DNA from: Candidatus Gastranaerophilales bacterium
GTDB lineage: Bacteria > Cyanobacteriota > Vampirovibrionia > Gastranaerophilales > Gastranaerophilaceae
Reading direction: 5' to 3'
Assembly (NCBI GenBank): GCA_944323985.1
Contig: CALUUP010000012.1
Span: 1 to 46,801 of the forward strand
DNA: 46,801 nucleotides
In this document: positions 1 through 7,142 of the stretch, piece by piece
Layout: each line of letters starts with the position of its first letter
Position numbering within the stretch: position 1 is the stretch's first letter
Notes under the pieces: generated by a model
Told to the model about the DNA's origin: nothing
Database searches by the model: none
The model's input: the letters and a program-made list of their open reading frames with translations, nothing else
Translations under genes and position numbers: made by a program

Positions 1-44
1 ATCTTTTTCGCAAAAATCTTCCGCTCTCTGCTCCCTCACGCTCG

Positions 45-61
45 AACCCATAAAGTGGGTT
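45..61. repeat. Small inverted repeat in the flank of tRNA-Lys
   Basis: AACCCA (45-50) and TGGGTT (56-61) form a short hairpin. Together with the adjoining GTTCGAGCG sequence on the minus strand it resembles a T-arm (GGGTTCGAG). A related GTTCGAGCGAGAGTGAG string lies on the minus strand near 247-263, on the other side of the tRNA. It could be a remnant of a tRNA copy. Nothing else is recognisable in bases 1-77. Confidence 0.35.
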
Positions 62-77
62 CTCCCCCTCACCACAC

Positions 78-104
78 AAAAAAGAAGGCCTATGACCTTC
101 TTTC
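78..104 (-). terminator. Rho-independent terminator of tRNA-Lys
   Basis: On the minus strand, just after the CCA end of tRNA-Lys, AAAGAAGG pairs with CCTTCTTT (plus 81-88 with 96-103) around a 7-base loop. A run of T (plus-strand A at 78-83) follows. This is a standard intrinsic terminator. Confidence 0.8.
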
Positions 105-110
105 TTAAAA

Positions 111-186
111 TGGTGGGTGTGGTGGGACTCGAACCCACGACCAATTGATTAAGAGTCAACTGCGCTACCAACTGCGCCACGCACCC
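111..186 (-). tRNA. tRNA-Lys (anticodon CTT)
   Basis: Read on the minus strand from 186, the sequence folds as a cloverleaf: acceptor GGGTGCG, D-arm GCGC-AGTTGGTA-GCGC, anticodon stem GTTGA/TCAAT with loop CTCTTAA, T-stem GTGGG/CCCAC with loop TTCGAGT, and acceptor 3' strand CACACCC. The discriminator base is A and CCA is encoded at 113-111. Anticodon CTT specifies Lys. The only flaw is a C-A opposition at acceptor pair 6-67. The 5' leader and first 11 tRNA bases are duplicated upstream (312-327), and an inverted copy of the D-arm lies at 215-226. Confidence 0.93.
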
Positions 187-340
187 ATATTTTATTTAAT
201 TTTCACATCCTGATGCGCAGTTGGTATATCTTATATACGGCTCGTCTCACTCTCGCTCGAACTCGCCTCCCATCCAAAAAAATGATACTTAATCATTTTT
301 TCGGAGTCCTTGCCACGCACCCATATTCTATTTTCAACAA
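187..340 (-). repeat. Duplicated 5' flank of tRNA-Lys with inverted D-arm copy
   Basis: This 215-base gap before the first gene is not featureless. The 16 bases at 176-191 (tRNA nt 1-11 plus leader) are repeated at 312-327. Between the copies, 215-226 (GCGCAGTTGGTA) is an exact inverted copy of tRNA bases 166-177. The insert also holds a hairpin AAAAATGAT/ATCATTTTT near 276-301, and GATATA next to the inverted D-arm on the minus strand. The arrangement matches that at tRNA-Leu (39891-40098). Confidence 0.7.
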
Positions 341-401
341 TGTTATTCTAACATAAAATTTTTTTACTAGCAAAAAAATTTTTTTTAAATTTTATTCTTG
401 T

Positions 402-1415
402 ATGATTGTTAAATCTAGAAATAATTATAAATTTGGATATTCTAATAATCAAAATAAAATATTATATAAAAATTTTTCTTTATTTGATTTTAAATATAGA
501 ATTAATAATACTTCAAAACCAATTAAATCAATAAAAAAAATTAGTCATATTGAACCTAAAGATATGGAAGGGACAAGATGTGAAGGCTCTATTCCATTAA
601 AAAATTTTTGGGACTTTTTTGTTAAATCAAAAAAAATAAAACATTTTGGCTTTTCTACAAATAAAGATGGATATGGTAATAGTTTTCTTAAAGCTAATGC
701 TTGGAATCCTATTTCGACATCATATGTTCATGATTGTTCTGTAATGTATTTGTATAATAAAAAAACTCAGACTCATGCTCTTTATCATGCTTTACCAGAT
801 TGTACTGAAAAATATTTGAGTTTTATAATAAAAACCCTTATGCCTGAAGGATTTTCTATGGGGGCTATTATTCCGGGAGATTCGTTTTTTTATGCTGAAC
901 ATTATCACAATATGAATAATATGTTAAAGCTTATGAAAAACTTTTCTCCTAAAGCTATTGTTAATGTCTATCATAGTACACTTAAATATCCTGAAATAGT
1001 TGGTATGAATGGAGACGTTTTTCAAATTCCTAATAAAGAAGTGCAAAAACAAATTAAATCAGGTGAAAGTCATATTTGTGATTTTGGACAAGCAAGTTTT
1101 AAAATTATTGATTTAATGGCTAATAATACATTTGAAAAAATTTTTTATTGTTGTAAAAATTTAAATGATTTGCAATTATTGAAAAAAAAATTTAAGAAAC
1201 AAAATTATCCGATAGAAGTAAAGAAAATTTTATATCATGAAATTGATGAGAAAAAAAATAATATAATTCAAGTTGGAAATAAGAAGGTTTGCAATAAGCC
1301 GAATTTTTGTCAAGGATTAAAATATCGTTTTATAAGTATGAGTTTAAATATTATGTATTATATTGATAAATTTAAAAGTAATACAGCAAATATTTTTTTT
1401 AGAGGTTTTAAATAA
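402..1415 (+). CDS. Putative CheD/CNF-like protein deamidase
   Basis: 337 residues. The central stretch C112-S-V-M-Y-L-Y ... H129-A-L-P-D reproduces the catalytic layout of the CheD protein-glutamine deamidases: a Cys in a 'xxC-V-x-V' strand, a His exactly 17 residues later, and a following LPD. CheD deamidates chemoreceptor glutamines, and the same papain-like Cys-His fold occurs in CNF1-type toxins. The protein is about twice as long as CheD, and no chemotaxis gene lies nearby, so a role as a stand-alone or exported modifying enzyme is conceivable but unproven. No signal peptide is evident. The N-terminus (MIVKSRNNYKFG) resembles a motif shared by three other orphan proteins in this window. 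There is no clear ribosome binding site at the ATG, so the start is tentative; the alternative M55 has none either. Confidence 0.45.
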   Translation: MIVKSRNNYKFGYSNNQNKILYKNFSLFDFKYRINNTSKPIKSIKKISHIEPKDMEGTRCEGSIPLKNFWDFFVKSKKIKHFGFSTNKDGYGNSFLKANAWNPISTSYVHDCSVMYLYNKKTQTHALYHALPDCTEKYLSFIIKTLMPEGFSMGAIIPGDSFFYAEHYHNMNNMLKLMKNFSPKAIVNVYHSTLKYPEIVGMNGDVFQIPNKEVQKQIKSGESHICDFGQASFKIIDLMANNTFEKIFYCCKNLNDLQLLKKKFKKQNYPIEVKKILYHEIDEKKNNIIQVGNKKVCNKPNFCQGLKYRFISMSLNIMYYIDKFKSNTANIFFRGFK

Positions 1416-1436
1416 ATAGTAAAAGAGTAAAAATTA

Positions 1437-1781
1437 ATGAATATAAATAAAATACAAGCACAACCAAGTTTTTATAGTTCTAATTCTAATAAACCGAAAC
1501 GAGAGTTTATTGATATTATTGCCGATAATGTAAAAAATCCTCGTGATGTAAATGATTGTGTTGCTGTCCCTCGTGGGATTTTTAAAGCATATATTTATTT
1601 AATGGCTGGCAGTGGACTAATCTCTATTGCAAATTTCCTACCACCAAAATGGAAAGGTATAAAAACTTCATTAAATGTTCTCGGATGTATGTTAAATATC
1701 ATTAGTGCTGTATATTTTGCAAAACCTTTTGCCGTTAAAGGACTAACACCTACAGTTAAAAAAGAAGATTTAAATAAATAA
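1437..1781 (+). CDS. Small putative membrane protein with MxIxxIQ...F N-terminus
   Basis: 114 residues, no family recognised. The N-terminus (MNINKIQAQPSF) matches the pattern of the orphan proteins at 6053 and 40183. Two hydrophobic stretches follow, about residues 50-68 (KAYIYLMAGSGLISIANFL) and 78-95, interrupted by a Pro/Lys/Trp turn. This suggests a two-helix membrane hairpin. It lies 21 bases after the CheD-like gene on the same strand and may be co-transcribed with it. The bidirectional terminator at 1781-1810 follows directly. Upstream only a weak AAAGAG-type ribosome binding site is visible. It is a hypothetical protein, and no function should be assigned. Confidence 0.6.
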   Translation: MNINKIQAQPSFYSSNSNKPKREFIDIIADNVKNPRDVNDCVAVPRGIFKAYIYLMAGSGLISIANFLPPKWKGIKTSLNVLGCMLNIISAVYFAKPFAVKGLTPTVKKEDLNK

Positions 1782-1810
1782 AAAAGCCCCGAAAATTTCG
1801 GAGCTTTTTT
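1781..1810. terminator. Bidirectional rho-independent terminator
   Basis: AAAAAGCcCCGAAA and TTTCGGaGCTTTTT form a stem of about 13 pairs with one mismatch, flanked by A and T runs on both sides. It lies between the convergent genes ending at 1781 (+) and 1832 (-), so it can serve both. Confidence 0.85.
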
Positions 1811-1831
1811 AAACCTCTATCAATCAGATAA

Positions 1832-2059
1832 CTATCTTAATTTTACAGTTACTGATTTAGCTTTTTGAGTATATTCTAATTTATCTTCTCTTGATAACCA
1901 GCCTAAGCCCATTTCAGCAAAATTTTCATTTAAGCTTAAATCTTTTTTCATTTTGTTGATAGAAACTTCACCTTTGTTTGAAAGGTAGTTGTAAATTTGA
2001 CCAGCTGATTCGATAATTTGTTCTTGGATTCCTTTTCTTTCTTCTTTAATTTTTGCCAT
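1832..2059 (-). CDS. DUF2582-type winged-helix protein
   Basis: 75 residues. The sequence carries the pattern of the DUF2582 winged-helix family: an initial helix with 'ESAGQIYNYLSNKGEVSI', then 'MKKDLSL', and the 'GLGWLSREDKLEY' recognition/wing region near residues 51-63. Members of this family are small stand-alone DNA-binding-like proteins of unknown physiological role. The start is supported by an AAGGAG ribosome binding site a few bases before the ATG on the minus strand. It stands alone between the terminator at 1781-1810 and the divergent helicase gene. I am sure of the fold family from the GWLxRxDK motif and unsure of the function. Confidence 0.8.
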   Translation of the reverse strand: MAKIKEERKGIQEQIIESAGQIYNYLSNKGEVSINKMKKDLSLNENFAEMGLGWLSREDKLEYTQKAKSVTVKLR

Positions 2060-2179
2060 TTTAAAAATCTCCTTCTTAAATAGTGTAACCGTAATAACTT
2101 ACCCACTCATTGTATTAAAAATTTTTAGATTTTGCAATAGGTTGAAACCCTGTTTATGATAAAATAGTACATAAGGAGT

Positions 2180-5100
2180 ATGTTATTAAATTTTATTAAA
2201 GTCGATTTTCGTACTAAAGTATTAGGCGATAAATATTTGGATTTAATTTCTAAAGGCGTGAAACCTTCAGAAATATTGGTCTTGGTGCAAAATTCAACTC
2301 TTAAACAACAATTCGCAAAACAAATTCTTGAAAAAATTGATTCTACTGCAATTGAAAAATTAAATATTCATTCATTTTTTTCAATTGTCTATAATACATT
2401 AATCGATAATTGGTGTTTTGTTGAAAATTTAATTCCGGGAGATAAAAATTTTATACTTCCAAATCTTGTTGGACTTGAAATTTCACAATTTTTACTTAAA
2501 GATATTTTAAAAAAAATAGAAGTCAAAGGATATAATTCTAAAAAATCTTTACTTCATCAAATTTTTAGAAGATATTCATTAATTGTTCAAAACCATCTAA
2601 CTAATGAAGAAGTAAAAGAGCGTTCTCAAATTTTAAAAGAATCTTTCGCTGATGATGCTGAACTTATTATAAAAAAACTTCTTTCAACTACACTTAAAAA
2701 CAGAAGCTTAGACTATTTAAGACAAACTCTTATTTTTAATCATATTTACACTCATACAGATTATTTTAAAAATATAAAATATCTTTTAGTAGATGATGCA
2801 GATGAAATGACTCCGGTTTGTTTTGATTTTATAACTTATTTAAAACCTCAATTAAAAGATTGGATAATTTGTTTTGACTCATTAGGTTCCAGTCGTTGCG
2901 GGTATTTAAGTGCAGATACTTCTATTGAATATAAATTATCAAAATTATTTAACGAAAATCCTATTAATGATTATCAAAAATTATTTCCTGATTTAAAAAA
3001 TGCAAAAAATAAATTTACTCAAGGTGAAATAATATTTTCTAATATTTTAGAAGATAAACAAGAAAAATTGGAAAATTTTACATTAATTTCTTTGTCAAAA
3101 CGTGCAGAAATACTGGATTATACAATTGAAAAAATTCAAAATTTATTCAAAAAAAATATCAAACCTAAAGATATTACAATAATTACTCCACTGCAAGATA
3201 ACATGCTTCGATTTACTTTAGAAGAAAATTTAAAAAAATCATGCAATCTTTTGTTTCTTTCAGGTAGTGAAAAATTAATTGATAATTCGCTTGTTAGAGC
3301 AAGTTTAAATATTTTAAAACTCATGTATAATATTCCTATTTCTGATTTTGATTTAAGAGTTATTTTATCAGATTATGTAGGAATACCTTTAAAATATTGT
3401 AATAAGATTTTATCAGGATACGAAAAATCAAAAATTTTACCGGAAATTGAATTAGAATTTTATAATGAAAATTACCAAAATTTCTTGACTGCATTTAATA
3501 ATGTAAAAAATAAAGATTTAAAACTTTCACAAATTATATATGAAATGTTTTATCGAGTTGTTAAATACGTAGATGAAACTAAAATAAATAAATTCAATTT
3601 TTTCATAAAACAATTAAAAGATTTTGAAAAAGTTTTAGGAGTAGAAAACGTAAAAACTAGAACAGAAGAAATAATTACTCAAATAGAAAATTCTATTATT
3701 GCAGAAAATCCAAGTTCAACATTAGAAATAAATGATAATGATTTAGTAATCGCAACCCCTCAAAAAATTATAGATAATAAAATTCAAACAAAATATCAAT
3801 TTTGGCTAGATGTATCTCATTCTGATTGGGTAAAAAATGATACAGGACCTTTATATAATGCTTGGGTATTTCAAGCTGACTGGACTAAAGATGAGTATAC
3901 AATTGAAGATGATATTTTCTTATCAAAACAAAAAATTGCAAGAATTTTAAGAAAACTTTTACTTTTATCATCAGAACATATTTGGGCATGCTCAAGTCTT
4001 TTTGATCCTTCGGGAGTTGAAAATTTAGGAGGGATAGAATCTTATCTTAAAGGTGGAGAAGATAATTTTGATACGGTAGAAAATAAAGGTTTTAAAATAA
4101 CTCCAAGAGAAGATCAAAAACCTGTTCTTGATTACAAAAAAGGTTCAATGGCGATTTCTGCTGTTCCTGGTGCAGGAAAAACAACTATTTTATTAGCTTT
4201 AATTATAAAACTAATTGAAAGAGGAGTTATTCCTACCAATATTTTCGTTTTAACATACATGGATTCTGCAGCAAGAAATTTTAGAGAACGTATTAAAAAT
4301 ATGTGCCCTAATTCAACTCTTCTTCCTAATATTAGTACAATTCATGGACTTGCTTTAAAAATTTTGAAAGAAAATTCTAATTTTGAAAGATTAAATCTTC
4401 CATCAGATTTTGATATTTGTGATGATACTCAAAGAATTAGAATTATAAAAAGTATTAGCGGTAAAAGTACAAAAACCGAAGTAGAAGAATTTGATAGAGC
4501 AATCTCAGTTTTAAAACTTCAAGAAGGTGATATTGAAAAAACCTCTTCTGATAAAAAAATTGAAAAATTTAAAGCTTTTTATAAGGAATATCAAGCACAA
4601 TTAAAAGAAGCAAATTTAATTGATTATGATGATATTCTAATAATGTCAGTAAAATTGTTAGAAAATAATCCTGACATTTTAGAATACTATCAAAAAATTT
4701 GTGAATACATAATAGAAGACGAAGCTCAAGATTCATCAGGAGTACAACAAAGACTGATAGGACTTTTAAGTGGAAAGCATAAAAATTTAATCCGCTGTGG
4801 TGATATTAATCAAGCGATTACAACAACTTTTTCTAATGCAGATGTTGAAGGTTTTAGGAATTTTATCCAAACTGCCGATACTACTGTTGAAATGAATCAT
4901 TCTCAAAGATGCACACAAGCGGTTATGGATTTAGCGAACAAACTCGTTGATTTTGGAAATACAATTTTACCGAAAGCTTTTTTTACAAGTTACATGAAAG
5001 GAGTTGAAGGAAAAAATCCGATTAGTGAGAATGCAATTTTCTCAAATGTTTTTGAAAATACTTTTGCGGAAAAAAATTTCATTTTAAAAGAAATTAAAAA

Positions 5101-6028
5101 TATTCTTACAAAAAATAAAAATGCTACTATTGGGATTTTATTAAGAAATAATTATCAAGTAAATTCTTGGGCAGAATTTATTAATAATGCTGGGTTAAAA
5201 AGTATTACAAGAAGTGAATCTTTAGGGCAAAAAGGAGTATTTAATACAATATTTTCAATCCTTAAATTTATTCAAAATCCGTTTGATAATGAAATAGTTG
5301 TATCGACTTACGAAACTCTTGCAGATTTAGGTTTTTATAAACCCAGATTACAATTAGAAATCAGAGCATCAGAAATTCCTTTTGTTGAAAAAAATGGAGA
5401 TGATATTGAATCAAATGATTTAGCACAATTCCTTTGGGATATGCAATATTGGCTTAATTCTTCGACTTTACCACTTGAGGAATTAGTAATAAGAATAGGA
5501 CTTTTTTATTATACAAGCGATATTGAAAAATCTAATGTATATTTAATTGCAACTTTAGTAAAAAGATTAAATTCTACAGGCAAATTTGATTTAACCCTGC
5601 AAAGATTAGAAGAACTCGCTAAAAAACCGACATTAAGCGGATTTAAATTCTTTTCCGAAGAAGAAGATAAAGATGCCATGAAAGGTAAAGTGCAAATAAT
5701 GACATTGCATAAATCAAAAGGTGATGAATTTGATTATGTATTTCTTCCTGAAATGGCAGAAAAAAATCTTTCAATAGATGTTAATCAAGCTAAACTTAAA
5801 GCCTCATCATTATTTATGGAAGAGGTAAAATCATTCAATCCAGAATATAAAAGAAAAACTGAAATGGAGTTAAAAGAATTTAATTCAGAAGAAAGTTTAA
5901 GATTATTATATGTAGCAATTACTCGTGCACAAAGAAAACTCTATATCACAACATCCTCAAAAGCAAAAGGCTGGGGAAATAAAGAAACTGAACAAGAGCC
6001 AAGTATAATTTTTCATAATATAATATAA
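2180..6028 (+). CDS. Tandem UvrD/PcrA-type SF1 helicase with degenerate N-terminal half
   Basis: 1282 residues. The C-terminal half has the full set of SF1A helicase motifs: Walker A SAVPGAGKTT (~659-668), motif Ic ISTIHGLA, motif II DEAQDSS (847-853), motif III GDINQAI, an SQRC motif IV-like segment, motif V IMTLHKSKGDEFDYVFLPE and motif VI LLYVAITRAQRK (~1241-1252). This part should be an ATP-driven 3'-5' DNA translocase. The first ~620 residues look like a second, decayed helicase: ILVLVQN (Ia-like), VDDADEMTP at 204-212 in place of DEAQD, and a later IATPQK...FWLDV segment, with no Walker A. This recalls the inactive helicase domains of AddB and RecC, but no nuclease domain or partner gene is present. 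AAGGAG ends only one base before the ATG, an unusually short spacing, but no better in-frame start is visible. Confidence 0.88.
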   Translation: MLLNFIKVDFRTKVLGDKYLDLISKGVKPSEILVLVQNSTLKQQFAKQILEKIDSTAIEKLNIHSFFSIVYNTLIDNWCFVENLIPGDKNFILPNLVGLEISQFLLKDILKKIEVKGYNSKKSLLHQIFRRYSLIVQNHLTNEEVKERSQILKESFADDAELIIKKLLSTTLKNRSLDYLRQTLIFNHIYTHTDYFKNIKYLLVDDADEMTPVCFDFITYLKPQLKDWIICFDSLGSSRCGYLSADTSIEYKLSKLFNENPINDYQKLFPDLKNAKNKFTQGEIIFSNILEDKQEKLENFTLISLSKRAEILDYTIEKIQNLFKKNIKPKDITIITPLQDNMLRFTLEENLKKSCNLLFLSGSEKLIDNSLVRASLNILKLMYNIPISDFDLRVILSDYVGIPLKYCNKILSGYEKSKILPEIELEFYNENYQNFLTAFNNVKNKDLKLSQIIYEMFYRVVKYVDETKINKFNFFIKQLKDFEKVLGVENVKTRTEEIITQIENSIIAENPSSTLEINDNDLVIATPQKIIDNKIQTKYQFWLDVSHSDWVKNDTGPLYNAWVFQADWTKDEYTIEDDIFLSKQKIARILRKLLLLSSEHIWACSSLFDPSGVENLGGIESYLKGGEDNFDTVENKGFKITPREDQKPVLDYKKGSMAISAVPGAGKTTILLALIIKLIERGVIPTNIFVLTYMDSAARNFRERIKNMCPNSTLLPNISTIHGLALKILKENSNFERLNLPSDFDICDDTQRIRIIKSISGKSTKTEVEEFDRAISVLKLQEGDIEKTSSDKKIEKFKAFYKEYQAQLKEANLIDYDDILIMSVKLLENNPDILEYYQKICEYIIEDEAQDSSGVQQRLIGLLSGKHKNLIRCGDINQAITTTFSNADVEGFRNFIQTADTTVEMNHSQRCTQAVMDLANKLVDFGNTILPKAFFTSYMKGVEGKNPISENAIFSNVFENTFAEKNFILKEIKNILTKNKNATIGILLRNNYQVNSWAEFINNAGLKSITRSESLGQKGVFNTIFSILKFIQNPFDNEIVVSTYETLADLGFYKPRLQLEIRASEIPFVEKNGDDIESNDLAQFLWDMQYWLNSSTLPLEELVIRIGLFYYTSDIEKSNVYLIATLVKRLNSTGKFDLTLQRLEELAKKPTLSGFKFFSEEEDKDAMKGKVQIMTLHKSKGDEFDYVFLPEMAEKNLSIDVNQAKLKASSLFMEEVKSFNPEYKRKTEMELKEFNSEESLRLLYVAITRAQRKLYITTSSKAKGWGNKETEQEPSIIFHNII

Positions 6029-6052
6029 ACAAATAAAGAAAGGAATATACTA

Positions 6053-6481
6053 ATGAAAGTACATAGCCTAAATACAGCAACTCCTCAATTTAAAGCTACT
6101 CCGCAACAAATAAAAAATGGAATACGTAATGCTGAAATTTGTCCGGGGAAAAAGGCTTTTTTAAACAATATTGCAACATATTTTGAAAAATTAGAAAAAA
6201 AGATGCAAAATTCAGATAAATTTCCAGATACATTTGAATATTATTTAACAAAAGAAAATGATATACCTCAAAAATTAGCTAAAACAAGAGTTCATACCGG
6301 TTTTTTGGAATGGACATCATTAAAATCAATAGATAAAGAACTTCAAGAAAAAAGTTTCCATTGTAGCGGAGAATCGCATTGTACTTGCGGTCGCGGGAAA
6401 AATTTAGCTGAATTTACAGCAGAATTGCTAAAAAAATTAGGTTTTATTGAACCAAATAAAATAACCATTTCAAAAAAATAA
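6053..6481 (+). CDS. Orphan Cys-rich small protein with MxVxxLN...F N-terminus
   Basis: 142 residues, no family recognised. It starts with MKVHSLNTATPQF, the pattern shared with the genes at 402, 1437 and 40183. The middle is helical and charged. The C-terminal third holds a Cys/His cluster, FHCSGESHCTCGRG (about residues 102-115), that could bind a metal or form disulfides, followed by an amphipathic helix. It follows the helicase gene by 24 bases and has an AAAGG-type ribosome binding site 9 bases before the ATG, so co-transcription is plausible. Its stop codon lies just 6 bases from the 3' end of the convergent rnpB gene. It appears cytosolic (no signal peptide). Confidence 0.6.
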   Translation: MKVHSLNTATPQFKATPQQIKNGIRNAEICPGKKAFLNNIATYFEKLEKKMQNSDKFPDTFEYYLTKENDIPQKLAKTRVHTGFLEWTSLKSIDKELQEKSFHCSGESHCTCGRGKNLAEFTAELLKKLGFIEPNKITISKK

Positions 6482-6486
6482 AAAGA

Positions 6487-6990
6487 ATAAAGCAGTTCAT
6501 AAGCCGTGTTCTGTTCAGGAAAAAATTCCTTGATAATCATCTATCTGGTATTAGGATTACTCCTAATCTCGAGCGATTTTTCCAAGCTCGGCGGACACCT
6601 CAAACGCTTGATTCAATCTTGCATCCGACCGGGGGTTGCCTAGCCGATACCTTCCGATATCGCTGGTGAAGCTCTTAACTCACCGTTGCACCATCGCCTG
6701 TGATTTTACAATCCATCGGCAGTCTCTGCGATTAGCCTTAATTCCGCCTGTGCAATCATAGATTGCTACACTTCATTCGCTTACGCTCATTACGTAACGG
6801 CGGAATCGTAGTATTTCGTGCCTTGCTTGTTTGCTGTTGCAACTACGCAACGGCACTCATACCGGCTTCGCATCCATTTCTGTGGTCCTATCCGCCAGCT
6901 CACGCTGCCCGGAGTTTCTCCGGCGGTCTGTCCTTGGATGCACGGACTTTCCTCACCTTTTATTAGGCGCGATTATCCGACTGCTTTATT
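6487..6990 (-). ncRNA. rnpB: RNase P RNA, type A
   Basis: The minus strand carries the hallmarks of bacterial RNase P RNA, the catalytic subunit that matures tRNA 5' ends: GAGGAAAGUCCG near the 5' end (P4/J3-4), then ACAGAA, GGCUAGGCAACCCCC, and near the 3' end ACAGAACACGGCUUAU (P4 3' strand). The outer P1 helix is visible: AAAGCAGU (plus 6980-6987) pairs with ACUGCUUU (plus 6489-6496), which fixes both ends within a few bases. The domain near 6760-6880 holds an extended inverted region, probably an enlarged P12. Several short open frames in this region are chance readings of the RNA gene. Confidence 0.95.
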
Positions 6991-6998
6991 CCTTGTTT

Positions 6999-7009
6999 AT
7001 TATAACACA
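6999..7009 (-). promoter_or_regulatory. Extended -10 promoter of rnpB
   Basis: On the minus strand TGTGTTATAAT contains a perfect TATAAT with a TGn extension. It lies 9-10 bases upstream of the predicted RNase P RNA 5' end, the expected distance. Confidence 0.75.
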
Positions 7010-7060
7010 TTATATATATTTATTTTTTTTTAACTTTACATATTCTTAATATCTAAACTA

Positions 7061-7089
7061 TTGACCTGTAACCTAAAAAAATATATCAT
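7061..7089 (+). promoter_or_regulatory. Sigma-70-type promoter of glnA
   Basis: TTGACC (7061-7066) and TATCAT (7084-7089) are separated by exactly 17 bases. They lie about 55 bases before the glnA start, giving a leader of roughly 45 bases. No NtcA-type GTA-N8-TAC site was found here. Confidence 0.65.
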
Positions 7090-7142
7090 TTATAACATGA
7101 TTTTGAGTGTAGAATAAACAATTTTTTTGAATGGAGGTATGC

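Noticed and set aside
6763-7049. Three overlapping plus-strand open frames of about 70 codons
   Set aside because: They lie inside or run out of the minus-strand RNase P RNA gene, have no ribosome binding sites, and have Cys/Arg/Ser-rich translations typical of a misread structural RNA.
7050-7142. NtcA or GlnR-type operator upstream of glnA
   Set aside because: No GTA-N8-TAC or clear TGTNA-N7-TNACA site could be found; only a sigma-70-like promoter is supported.
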